From positions 1-43,488 of the forward strand of contig UQTI01000016.1 of NCBI GenBank assembly GCA_900543975.1: a DNA stretch of 43,488 nt, written 5' to 3'. A program made the position numbers and the translations under genes. Shown one piece after another: positions 27,498 to 35,178 of this stretch. A model generated the notes under the pieces. That model saw only the letters and a list, made by a program, of their open reading frames with translations. It ran no database searches and was not told the origin of the DNA. Positions within the stretch are counted from its first letter, which is position 1. The number at the start of each line of letters is the position of its first letter. The DNA comes from an uncultured Prevotella sp. Its GTDB lineage: Bacteria > Bacteroidota > Bacteroidia > Bacteroidales > Bacteroidaceae.

Positions 27498-28697
27498 CTA
27501 CAAGCTCTCCGCCAGCTTGTCGCCAAACGCCTTTGTGCCGAGGGCTTTGCCGTCAGGCATGAAACGCGCAAGGTCGGCGGTGGCTACACCTTGTGTGAAG
27601 AGACGTTCGAGAGCGTCGGTGATAAGCTGCGCTGCCTCGTTCCACCCCATATAGTCGAGCATCATCACAGCAGAGAGGATAATGCTTGAAGGGTTCACCT
27701 TGTCTTGTCCTGCAATGTCGGGAGCGATGCCGTGTGTCGCCTCAAAGATGGCATGACCCGTGTGGTAGTTGATGTTCGCACCCGGCGCAATGCCGATACC
27801 TCCCACCTGTGCTGCCAGCATGTCGCTCACATAGTCGCCGTTGAGGTTCATGGTCGCGATAACACTATAGTCTTGCGGCTTGAGCAGAGCGTTCTGAAGG
27901 AACGCGTCACAGATGCAGTCGTTCACGACCAGTCGTCCACTCTTCAGCTCCTCACCATACTCGCGTTCAGCCAGCTCGTAGCCCCATTTCTTGAATCCGC
28001 CTTCCGTAAATTTCATGATGTTGCCCTTGTGCACCAGCGTCACGGTCTTGAGGTCGTGCGCCAGAGCATAGTCGATGGCGCTGCGTATGAGTCGCTCACT
28101 GCCCTCTTTTGAGACGGGCTTCACGCCGAACCCTGATGTCTCGGGGAAGCGCACCTTCTTGACGCCCATCTCGTCGTGCAGAAAGCGGTAGAATTTCTTT
28201 GCCTCGTCAGATCCTGCCTCCCACTCTATTCCGGCATAGATGTCTTCCGTGTTCTCACGGAAGATGCACATGTCCACCTTCTCAGGATACTTCACCGGCG
28301 ATTCTATTCCGCGGAAATAGCGCACGGGCCGTTGACACACATAGAGGTCGAGGGTCTGGCGCAGTGCCACGTTGAGCGAGCGAATGCCTCCACCGACAGG
28401 CGTCATCAGCGGACCTTTTATGCCCACCGGATATTCTTTGAAGGCATCGAGGGTGGCTTGCGGAAGCCATTCGCCTGTCTGCTCATGCGCCCTTCCGCCG
28501 GCAAGGACCTCCTTCCACACAATCTTCCGTTTGCCGCCATAAGCCTTTTCCACGGCTGCATCGACCACCTGTTGGCAAACAGGCGTTATCTCTGCACCGA
28601 CACCATCGCCCGTGATGAAAGGCACTGTCGGCGTGTCGGGCACCATCAGTTTTCCGTTCTTCTTCTCTATCTTGTTTGTGACATTGATCTTATCCAT
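27498..28697 (-). CDS. icd: isocitrate dehydrogenase, NAD-type coenzyme residues
   Basis: The 399-residue enzyme oxidatively decarboxylates isocitrate to 2-oxoglutarate. It is the E. coli Icd type: FITGDGVGAEI (27-37), GGGIRSLNVALRQ with the substrate Ser at 107, and NLNGDYVSD. At the coenzyme site the E. coli NADP pair Lys344-Tyr345 is replaced by Asp327-Ile328 (APDIAGQDKVNP), and Tyr391 corresponds to Ala. Asp-Ile is the classic NAD-dependent pattern, while the Arg395 equivalent is kept. I chose the ATG at 28697, which has AAGGAGA upstream; an in-frame ATG at 28778 would overlap acn by 49 bases. It lies 32 bases after acn. Confidence 0.93.
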   Translation of the reverse strand: MDKINVTNKIEKKNGKLMVPDTPTVPFITGDGVGAEITPVCQQVVDAAVEKAYGGKRKIVWKEVLAGGRAHEQTGEWLPQATLDAFKEYPVGIKGPLMTPVGGGIRSLNVALRQTLDLYVCQRPVRYFRGIESPVKYPEKVDMCIFRENTEDIYAGIEWEAGSDEAKKFYRFLHDEMGVKKVRFPETSGFGVKPVSKEGSERLIRSAIDYALAHDLKTVTLVHKGNIMKFTEGGFKKWGYELAEREYGEELKSGRLVVNDCICDAFLQNALLKPQDYSVIATMNLNGDYVSDMLAAQVGGIGIAPGANINYHTGHAIFEATHGIAPDIAGQDKVNPSSIILSAVMMLDYMGWNEAAQLITDALERLFTQGVATADLARFMPDGKALGTKAFGDKLAESL

Positions 28698-28729
28698 AAC
28701 ATTGTTCTCCTTTTCTCTTGGGGTTGAAC

Positions 28730-30994
28730 CTATTTGTTTTTCATAACATAGTTTAGCGCACTTCCTGCTTTGAACCACTCTATCTGCGTTGCGTTGTAAG
28801 TGTGGTTTGCAGCAAAGCTCTCTGTTGTGCCGTCGCTGTGGTGAAGGGTGACGTTTAATGTGCTGCCCGGTGCAAACTGTGACAGTCTGGTCACCGAGAT
28901 GCGGTCATCCTCGCGCACAAGGTCGTAAGAAGCCTTGTCGGCAAAGGTTATTGCGAGCACGCCTTGCTTCTTGAGGTTGGTCTCGTGTATGCGTGCAAAA
29001 CTCTTTGCCAGCACCACCTTGACGCCCAGGAAGCGCGGCTCCATGGCAGCATGCTCACGCGAACTGCCTTCGCCGTAGTTGTCCTCAGCCACCACTATCG
29101 ATGACAGCCACTGGGCCTTATACAACTTTGCCACCGCCGACACGGCCTTATACTGTCCGTCGGTCTGACACAGCACCTTGTTCGACTCGCCGTTGAAAGC
29201 ATTGACGGCTCCCATGAGGAGGTTGTCGGAGATGTTCTGCAGATGACCACGATATTTAAGCCATGGGCCAGCCATAGAGATATGGTCGGTGGTACACTTG
29301 CCCTTGGTCTTTATGAGAAGCGGCATGTCGGTAAAGTCGTTACCGTCCCACGCCTCAAACGGCTCAAGCTTCTGCAGGCGGTCAGAGGTCGGCGCTATCA
29401 CCACTTCAATCTTTGACGTGTCGCCATCGGTAGGCGCAATGAACCCCTTGTCCTTGACCTCAAAGCCACGCGGCGGGAACACATCGCCCACAGGTGCATC
29501 GAGCATCACGGCCTTGCCGTCGGCATCAAGAAGCGTGTCGGTGGCGGGGTTGAAGTCGAGGCGTCCCGCAATGGCGAGAGCCATCGTAAGCTCCGGACTG
29601 CCAATGAAGGCATAGGTGTTGGGGTTGCCGTCGGCACGTCTGCGGAAGTTGCGGTTGAACGATGTCACGATGGCGTTCTTGCGCTCAGGGTCGTCGGTGT
29701 GACGGTGCCACTGTCCTATGCACGGTCCACAGGCGTTTGTCATGATCACAGCCCCTATGCGACGGAAATCGTCGAGCAACCCGTCGCGTTCTGCCGTGAA
29801 GCGTATCTGCTCTGAGCCGGGGTTTATGATGATCTGTCCCTTCACCTTGATGTTTTTCTCCGCCGCCTGACGTGCCACAGAAGCGGCACGTGCAAGGTCC
29901 TGATATGACGAGTTGGTGCAGGAACCGATAAGTCCCACCTCCACCGTCATGGGGTAGTCTTCACGCGGTCCCTTGGTCCGCATCTCGCTGACGGTTGTTG
30001 CCGCATCGGGCGTGAACGGTCCGTTGAGGTGCGGCTCTATTGTTGAGAGGTCTATGTCTATGAGCTTGTCATAATAGTTCTCCGGATTGTCATACACCTC
30101 GCTGTCTGCCTGCAGGTCGGCAGCACAAGAATGTGCCATGTCGGCCACCTCGCTGCGTCCTGTCTCACACAGATAGTCGGCGGCGTTGTCGTCGAAAGCG
30201 AAGAGCGAGCAAGTGGCTCCCAGCTCCGCTCCCATGTTGCAGATGGTCGCCTTGCCTGTTGTAGATATTGTTGCTGCTCCCGGTCCGAAATATTCGAGGA
30301 TGGCGTTTGTGCCGCCCTTCACCGTGAGTTGTCCCAGAATTTCAAGGATCACATCTTTGGGCGAAGCCCATCCCGACAGCTCTCCTGTCAGGCGCACACC
30401 TATGAGGCGCGGCATCTTCAGCTCCCAAGGCTGGGCCGTGAGCACGTCCACGGCATCGGCACCGCCCACACCCACAGCGACCATGCCCAGTCCGCCGGCG
30501 TTTGGCGTGTGCGAGTCGGTACCTACCATCATGCCTCCTGGGAAGGCATAGTTCTCAAGCACCACCTGGTGTATTATTCCTGCACCCGGTGCCCAGAAGC
30601 CGATATGATATTTCTCCGACACCGACCGCAAGAAGTCGTAGACCTCGCTGTTCACTTTCTTTGCAGCAAGCAGGTCTTCCTCCACGCCGTTGTCGGCTTT
30701 TATGAGGTGGTCACAATGCACCGTTGCCGGCACCGCCACCCGGCTCTTGCCTGCGTTCATAAACTGCAGCAAGGCCATCTGTGCCGTTGCGTCTTGCATT
30801 GCCACGCGGTCGGGTCTGAAATCGACATAATCTTCTCCGCGTCGGAACGGTTTCAACGCTCCATCATCATACAAGTGAGCAAACAACACCTTCTCGGCGT
30901 ATGTCAGCGGATGACCAACAATGTTGCGGGCCGATGCAACCTTCTGCCCATAAGAGGAGTAAAACGTCCTCAGCATTTCAATGTCTAATACCAT
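28730..30994 (-). CDS. acn: aconitate hydratase (mitochondrial-type aconitase)
   Basis: The 754-residue iron-sulfur enzyme isomerises citrate to isocitrate. 4Fe-4S cysteines lie in GSCTNSSYQDL and in ACGPCIGQW. GTDSHTPNAGGLGM is the substrate-loop signature near 160. The C-terminal swivel domain has YGEGSSREHAAMEPR. Motif wording matches mitochondrial-type rather than AcnB. It is the first gene of the oxidative TCA unit and has a TATCTTTG promoter box at 31062-31069. Together with icd and gltA it provides 2-oxoglutarate. Confidence 0.95.
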   Translation of the reverse strand: MVLDIEMLRTFYSSYGQKVASARNIVGHPLTYAEKVLFAHLYDDGALKPFRRGEDYVDFRPDRVAMQDATAQMALLQFMNAGKSRVAVPATVHCDHLIKADNGVEEDLLAAKKVNSEVYDFLRSVSEKYHIGFWAPGAGIIHQVVLENYAFPGGMMVGTDSHTPNAGGLGMVAVGVGGADAVDVLTAQPWELKMPRLIGVRLTGELSGWASPKDVILEILGQLTVKGGTNAILEYFGPGAATISTTGKATICNMGAELGATCSLFAFDDNAADYLCETGRSEVADMAHSCAADLQADSEVYDNPENYYDKLIDIDLSTIEPHLNGPFTPDAATTVSEMRTKGPREDYPMTVEVGLIGSCTNSSYQDLARAASVARQAAEKNIKVKGQIIINPGSEQIRFTAERDGLLDDFRRIGAVIMTNACGPCIGQWHRHTDDPERKNAIVTSFNRNFRRRADGNPNTYAFIGSPELTMALAIAGRLDFNPATDTLLDADGKAVMLDAPVGDVFPPRGFEVKDKGFIAPTDGDTSKIEVVIAPTSDRLQKLEPFEAWDGNDFTDMPLLIKTKGKCTTDHISMAGPWLKYRGHLQNISDNLLMGAVNAFNGESNKVLCQTDGQYKAVSAVAKLYKAQWLSSIVVAEDNYGEGSSREHAAMEPRFLGVKVVLAKSFARIHETNLKKQGVLAITFADKASYDLVREDDRISVTRLSQFAPGSTLNVTLHHSDGTTESFAANHTYNATQIEWFKAGSALNYVMKNK

Positions 30995-31061
30995 AATCGT
31001 TTCTGTCTTGATGTATTTCCTTTTGGCTATCTAAGTCATTATTATCTTATCTTTCTGTTGG

Positions 31062-31069
31062 CAAAGATA
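31062..31069 (-). promoter_or_regulatory. -7 box of the acn-icd-gltA unit
   Basis: The minus strand reads TATCTTTGC, an exact match. The leader would be about 60 bases. Confidence 0.6.
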
Positions 31070-31203
31070 GCAATAATATTTATAATCGTCATACAAAAGA
31101 ATTAAAATCTAACAAAAAGACAGTAATTTTTGGATTAAATCATTAAAATGCCGTATTTTTATTCACACTTCAAGACATTTGGACATAAGAACATGCGTTT
31201 GCC

Positions 31204-31680
31204 CTACTCCGCCCCAAGCAGTCCGCGGCACGCATCTTCTATGAGGTCGAGGGCATAGAAGAAGTCGCTCTCGTCGCCATAATAAGGATCGGGAACGGCT
31301 TCTGCCCCTGCGTACTCCACACAATAGTCTGTCAGCATGTGAACCTTGTCACGCGCCTCGTCGTCAGGAGCCATCGAGGTGATGGCGCGATAGTTGTTCT
31401 TGTCCATGACAAGTATGTTGTCGAAGCGGTAGAAGTCTACGGTCTTGTCAAACTGCCGCGCACGACTGTTGAAATTGTAGCCACGGCGTGCTCCGCAACT
31501 GCGCATGCGTGAGTCGGGCAACTGTCCCACATGCCAGTCGCCAATGCCTGCCGAATCTATCTCATAACCGGCAGCAAGACCGACGTCAGCCACCATCTTC
31601 TTCATAACGCCCTCAGCCGCCGGACTGCGACAGATGTTTCCAAGACAGATGAAGAGAAGTCGTTTCTTTGTTTTGCTCAT
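31204..31680 (-). CDS. low-molecular-weight protein tyrosine phosphatase
   Basis: The 158-residue cytoplasmic protein has the LMW-PTP signature CLGNICRS near its start (nucleophile C12, phosphate-binding R18) and the general-acid Asp in VPDPYYGDESDF near 128. It removes phosphate from tyrosine; in bacteria such enzymes often regulate capsule or exopolysaccharide kinases. No kinase or polysaccharide gene is adjacent, so a Wzb-like role is not supported here. Arsenate reductase of the same fold is less likely given the intact DPYYG loop. A weak promoter (CATCTTTG, one mismatch) lies about 100 bases upstream. Confidence 0.9.
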   Translation of the reverse strand: MSKTKKRLLFICLGNICRSPAAEGVMKKMVADVGLAAGYEIDSAGIGDWHVGQLPDSRMRSCGARRGYNFNSRARQFDKTVDFYRFDNILVMDKNNYRAITSMAPDDEARDKVHMLTDYCVEYAGAEAVPDPYYGDESDFFYALDLIEDACRGLLGAE

Positions 31681-31796
31681 ATTTTTTTATTTTTCTTTTT
31701 TTGTTCGCACATCTGCCGTTGCTGCCGACAGCGGCAAGACCAACGGCCGACATGCGGGCTTTTATATAAAGGTGTAGATCTTTCGCAAAGATGAAT

Positions 31797-31950
31797 GTTT
31801 ACATCGCGCTTCGCGCTCATTGCTTTCTGAACATCAATTGTCATTAATGGCCCATTAGTTATCATTAATACGCGCTTCGCGCGGAAAAATTGATGTTCAA
31901 TTAATGTACATTAATGGTCATTGATGTTTAAAACCGCGCGAAGCGCAAAA
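31797..31950. repeat. intergenic element with GCGCTTCGCGC palindromes and ATTAAT-rich core (copy 2)
   Basis: It contains CGCGCTTCGCGCTCATTG, AATACGCGCTTCGCGCGGAA and CCGCGCGAAGCGCAAAA, separated by ATTAATGT/GTTCAATTAATG sequence. At least 22 bases match the element at 14584-14690 in reverse complement. It fills the 300-base gap between the esterase and phosphatase genes; no reading frame is seen. Confidence 0.6.
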
Positions 31951-31980
31951 TCTAGACGTGAGACCATTCAAAAATCACCG

Positions 31981-33969
31981 TTAGCGTCCCACGGTCAGCC
32001 CCTCCCACGCATCTGTGCGGAAAGGCGAGGCAGGCAAGCCTGCACCGTTGTAGAGGTTGCAGTCGGGGTTGTCGGCCCAAGCGTAACGCACGGCAAGGGG
32101 CATGGGCACGTCTGCCGATGACACCACGATGTCGTTGCCCTCGATGCGTGCATCGGCCCAATGAAACTTATGGTCGACACCGGCAATGGCAAAGCCCGTG
32201 AGCTTGCCTCCACCACGCGCCTTCAGTCCTCCATCGGCATGGGCGAAGGTGAGACGAATGGCACCGCCCTCGATCTTGTGGCTCTGATACAACGGACCCG
32301 AAGAAGCTATGTTCTCGCCATAAGCCACGCGGCGTGCAACGAGCGACAGACGCTCACCCACGGTCTGCTTGTCGGTGGGATGTATGTCGTCGGCAAGACC
32401 CACGTCCACAGCCACGGCAAGACCTGAACCTGCTACGGCCTCTGACGTAAGCAACTGTGCCTCGCGCAGCTCTGCCCACTCCGACTCTGCGGGCTGGTCC
32501 TTGCGTTGCATATAGTTGGCAAGCTGCACGATGAGGAAGGGGAACTGTCTGTTCCAGTCGTTGCGCCACGAAGCGATCATCTGCGGCAACAGGTCGCGGT
32601 AACGGTAAGCACGCGGGGCGTTGTTCTCACCTTGGTACCAGATGGCTCCTCTCACAGCATAGGGAACGAGCGGACGAATCATCGCGTTGTAAAGGACGGT
32701 CGGTATGAAGGGGTTGTCGACGGGGTTTACGGGCACCTTTGCCACAGCGTTGAGGTCAGAAGCCAACTTCATTCGCCACTCGCCTCCCAAGCTCATGCGG
32801 TCGCTGCCACACGAAAGGGCCATGTTGTCGGCGTTGCCACGCAGTCCGCCCGCACTGCCAATGTCGAGCACACGCACGGCAATGACAGCCCGTCCTGCCT
32901 TCACCATGTCGGCAGGAATGGTGTAGACACGCTTCACAGGACAGGTCTCGGTGTGGCCAACAGCCTGTCCGTTGAAATAAGTGACATCGATATCGTCTAT
33001 TGTCGACAGCTCAAGCTTCAGCTCTTTGCCTTGCCATGCGGCAGGCACATCAACGGTCTTGCGGTACCACACTACGCCGTCAAAACTGGTGTAGCCCACC
33101 TCATCGATCTTCAGCGGCTGCGGCAACAGTTGCCAAACGGTGTCGTCATAGCCCGGGTCTGCCCACAGCACCTTGCCGTCGGCATCGACGCTACCCTCTT
33201 TCTTGCCTGTGGCCGTGAACCAGTCGTTCAGCTCTGCAAGATATTTTGTCTCATGCTCAGCCGGCGTGAGCTTGTCGTTCACGATCTCGTCGACCACGGT
33301 CTTGAAACCCGGCACCTCGCCGAGAGCCTTGCCGCTCATCCACGACTCTATGTCTGTGCCTCCCCAGCAGGTCATGATAAGTCCGACGGGCACCCCACGA
33401 CTTGCCGCTAGGTTCTTTCCGAAGAAATAGCCTGTGGCAGAGAATCTCTTGACCGTTTCGGGCGAACATTTCTCCCATGTGTGCTTCTGCTTTGGCAGAT
33501 CGGCGGTGGGCAACTGGCTCACGGCGTTGTCGATATGCATGAGACGCACGTTGGTGGTTGATGCCGACGACGCGATCTCCTCAGCGTTCATCTTGATGTT
33601 CCATCCCTCCATCGGCATCTGCATGTTGCTTTGGCCCGTACACAGCCACACCTCGCCAATCATGACATCGCGCAGCACAACGGGCTTGCCGTCGCTCACG
33701 CTCACCTCATAAGGGCCTCCTGCCGACGGTGTGTCCACGTCTATGCGCCAACGGCCCTTGCTGTCGGCCTTGACGGTGTATGTGCGGTTGTTCCATGACG
33801 TTGTGACCTTCACGTTCCTGCCCGCCTTTGCCTCGCCCCAGATAGGTGCCTTGGTGTTCTGCTGCAACACCATGTTGTCTGTAAACAGCGGAAACATCTT
33901 TATCTTTGCCTGTGTGGCAGACGCTCCGAGAAGGAGCAACGCCGACACAAAGAGTGTTTTTGTTTGCAT
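31981..33969 (-). CDS. secreted sialate O-acetylesterase (SGNH fold)
   Basis: The 662-residue protein has a signal peptide (MQTKTLFVSALLLLGASATQA) and therefore starts at 33969; an ATG 42 bases further upstream would add a polar extension. The nucleophile Ser114 lies in CTGQSNMQMPM, WYQGENNA is the oxyanion-hole block, and DDIHPTDKQ carries the catalytic His. A beta-sandwich insert resembling GH2 sugar-binding domains lies in the middle (WYRKTVDVPAAWQGKELKLEL). The enzyme removes acetyl groups from sialic acids or from acetylated plant glycans in this family. No sialidase or xylanase gene is beside it. Its promoter box is at 34088-34095. Confidence 0.9.
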   Translation of the reverse strand: MQTKTLFVSALLLLGASATQAKIKMFPLFTDNMVLQQNTKAPIWGEAKAGRNVKVTTSWNNRTYTVKADSKGRWRIDVDTPSAGGPYEVSVSDGKPVVLRDVMIGEVWLCTGQSNMQMPMEGWNIKMNAEEIASSASTTNVRLMHIDNAVSQLPTADLPKQKHTWEKCSPETVKRFSATGYFFGKNLAASRGVPVGLIMTCWGGTDIESWMSGKALGEVPGFKTVVDEIVNDKLTPAEHETKYLAELNDWFTATGKKEGSVDADGKVLWADPGYDDTVWQLLPQPLKIDEVGYTSFDGVVWYRKTVDVPAAWQGKELKLELSTIDDIDVTYFNGQAVGHTETCPVKRVYTIPADMVKAGRAVIAVRVLDIGSAGGLRGNADNMALSCGSDRMSLGGEWRMKLASDLNAVAKVPVNPVDNPFIPTVLYNAMIRPLVPYAVRGAIWYQGENNAPRAYRYRDLLPQMIASWRNDWNRQFPFLIVQLANYMQRKDQPAESEWAELREAQLLTSEAVAGSGLAVAVDVGLADDIHPTDKQTVGERLSLVARRVAYGENIASSGPLYQSHKIEGGAIRLTFAHADGGLKARGGGKLTGFAIAGVDHKFHWADARIEGNDIVVSSADVPMPLAVRYAWADNPDCNLYNGAGLPASPFRTDAWEGLTVGR

Positions 33970-34087
33970 AATGGTTCTGTTTTTGTCAATAAATTGTCTT
34001 GTCGTTGGCAAGCCTTTCTGTGAAGCAGAAGAACATCCATTGCCTCAATGCTGCTCCAAGCTCCACATAAAAAACTTTCTGTCCTTG

Positions 34088-34095
34088 CAAATTTA
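34088..34095 (-). promoter_or_regulatory. -7 box of the esterase gene
   Basis: The minus strand reads TAAATTTGC, an exact match about 120 bases before the ATG at 33969. Confidence 0.55.
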
Positions 34096-34276
34096 AAGAA
34101 AATCGTTGAAACATAAAAAACATAAGCTAAAAAAATTATTAATTTTGAACACCTACTTATCGTGTTCTAAAAGCGCATAAAACGCAAATGAAATTTTTAT
34201 TTTTCATTGTGTGGGAGCACAACACTTTTTCTTTAAAAATAGTTTACTAAAAGTTTGTAAAATTAAAAAAAATGGC

Positions 34277-34284
34277 TATCTTTG
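34277..34284 (+). promoter_or_regulatory. -7 box of the TIGR02757-family gene
   Basis: TATCTTTGC is an exact match. The leader would be about 115 bases and contains the hairpin at 34347-34379. The 435-base gap 33970-34404 otherwise holds only AT-rich DNA and the divergent esterase promoter. Confidence 0.6.
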
Positions 34285-34346
34285 CAATCGTTATCCTGAA
34301 AACAATCTTTTTGCCTTAAAGGAAACTAATACCTATTGAAGATTTG

Positions 34347-34379
34347 AAGCGGTTGCCTGTGAAGGTTATCGCTTTTTTT
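34347..34379 (+). terminator. leader hairpin plus T7 (possible attenuator)
   Basis: AAGCG pairs with CGCTT, and CCT with AGG around GTGA, with a partly paired GTTG/TTAT internal region. Seven T follow directly. The structure is inside the transcribed leader, 26 bases before the ATG, so it could stop transcription before the gene. Confidence 0.45.
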
Positions 34380-34404
34380 CATTTTATAGAATAGAACAAA
34401 GATT

Positions 34405-35148
34405 ATGGATCAAGAATTAAAGCAACATATCATCAGCTTATCAGAACGTTACGAGACGGCCGACTTCCTGCCTGCCGACCCCAGCTCCTTCATGCACAAG
34501 GTCAAGGGCGAAGCCAACCAGGAAGCCATGGCGTTCATTGCCTCATGCTTGAGCTACGGCTCAAGGAAGCAGTTCTTCCCAAAAATTCAATACCTCCTCG
34601 ACGCGGCACAGGGAGAGGTCGACCGGTGGGTGCGCACAGGCGCTTTCGCAAACGACATCGCCGACACCCCTGTCTGCTATTACCGCCTCTACACCCACCA
34701 CCACATGCACCAGCTGCTCACGGCTTACAACCGCATGTTGCAGGAGCACGGAAGCATGAAAGAGTATGTGCGGCAGAACGCCGCCACTGGCCTTGAGGCT
34801 GTTGAAGCCATCTGCCGTTTCTTCGCTGCCCACGATGCGAGTGTCGTTGTGCCAAAGAACACGGCCTCTGCCTGCAAGCGCGTGTGCATGTTTCTAAGAT
34901 GGATGGTACGCTCAGGCTCGCCCGTAGACCTCGGACTGTGGGCCGACATCATTGACCGTCGCACCCTCATCATGCCTCTCGACACCCATGTGGTGCAAGA
35001 AGCCACACGCCTCGGGCTACTTACAAGCCGCACAGCCTCAATGAGCACAGCTAAGAAGCTCACAGCCGCCATGCTTGAAGTGTTTCCCGACGACCCCTTG
35101 CGTGCCGACTTCGCCCTGTTCGGGCTCGGTGTCGACGAGAACAGATGA
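34405..35148 (+). CDS. TIGR02757 family (DUF2400) protein
   Basis: The 247-residue predicted cytoplasmic helical protein matches the conserved TIGR02757 family. Recognisable blocks are FIASCLSYGSRKQFFPKI, the CKRVCMFLRWMVR helix, VDLGLW, and PLDTHVVQEATRLGLL. The KR.C.FLRWMVR and PLDTHV layout recalls helix-hairpin-helix DNA glycosylases, but catalytic activity is not established and I assign none. It ends 30 bases from the convergent DUF262 gene and marks the left, housekeeping-like border of the accessory island. Confidence 0.85.
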   Translation: MDQELKQHIISLSERYETADFLPADPSSFMHKVKGEANQEAMAFIASCLSYGSRKQFFPKIQYLLDAAQGEVDRWVRTGAFANDIADTPVCYYRLYTHHHMHQLLTAYNRMLQEHGSMKEYVRQNAATGLEAVEAICRFFAAHDASVVVPKNTASACKRVCMFLRWMVRSGSPVDLGLWADIIDRRTLIMPLDTHVVQEATRLGLLTSRTASMSTAKKLTAAMLEVFPDDPLRADFALFGLGVDENR

Positions 35149-35178
35149 TTAGTATGTTTTTAGTTGTGAAAGAATGCT

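Noticed and set aside
28698..28778. 27-residue extension of isocitrate dehydrogenase overlapping acn
   Set aside because: The ATG at 28697 has an AAGGAGA upstream and fits the family start; the extension is not conserved-looking.
30131..30988. 285-codon plus-strand frame opposite acn
   Set aside because: Antisense shadow of a motif-complete aconitase with no independent support.
33970..34011. 14-residue extension of the sialate esterase before its signal peptide
   Set aside because: It would bury the signal peptide; the ATG at 33969 places the signal at the N-terminus.
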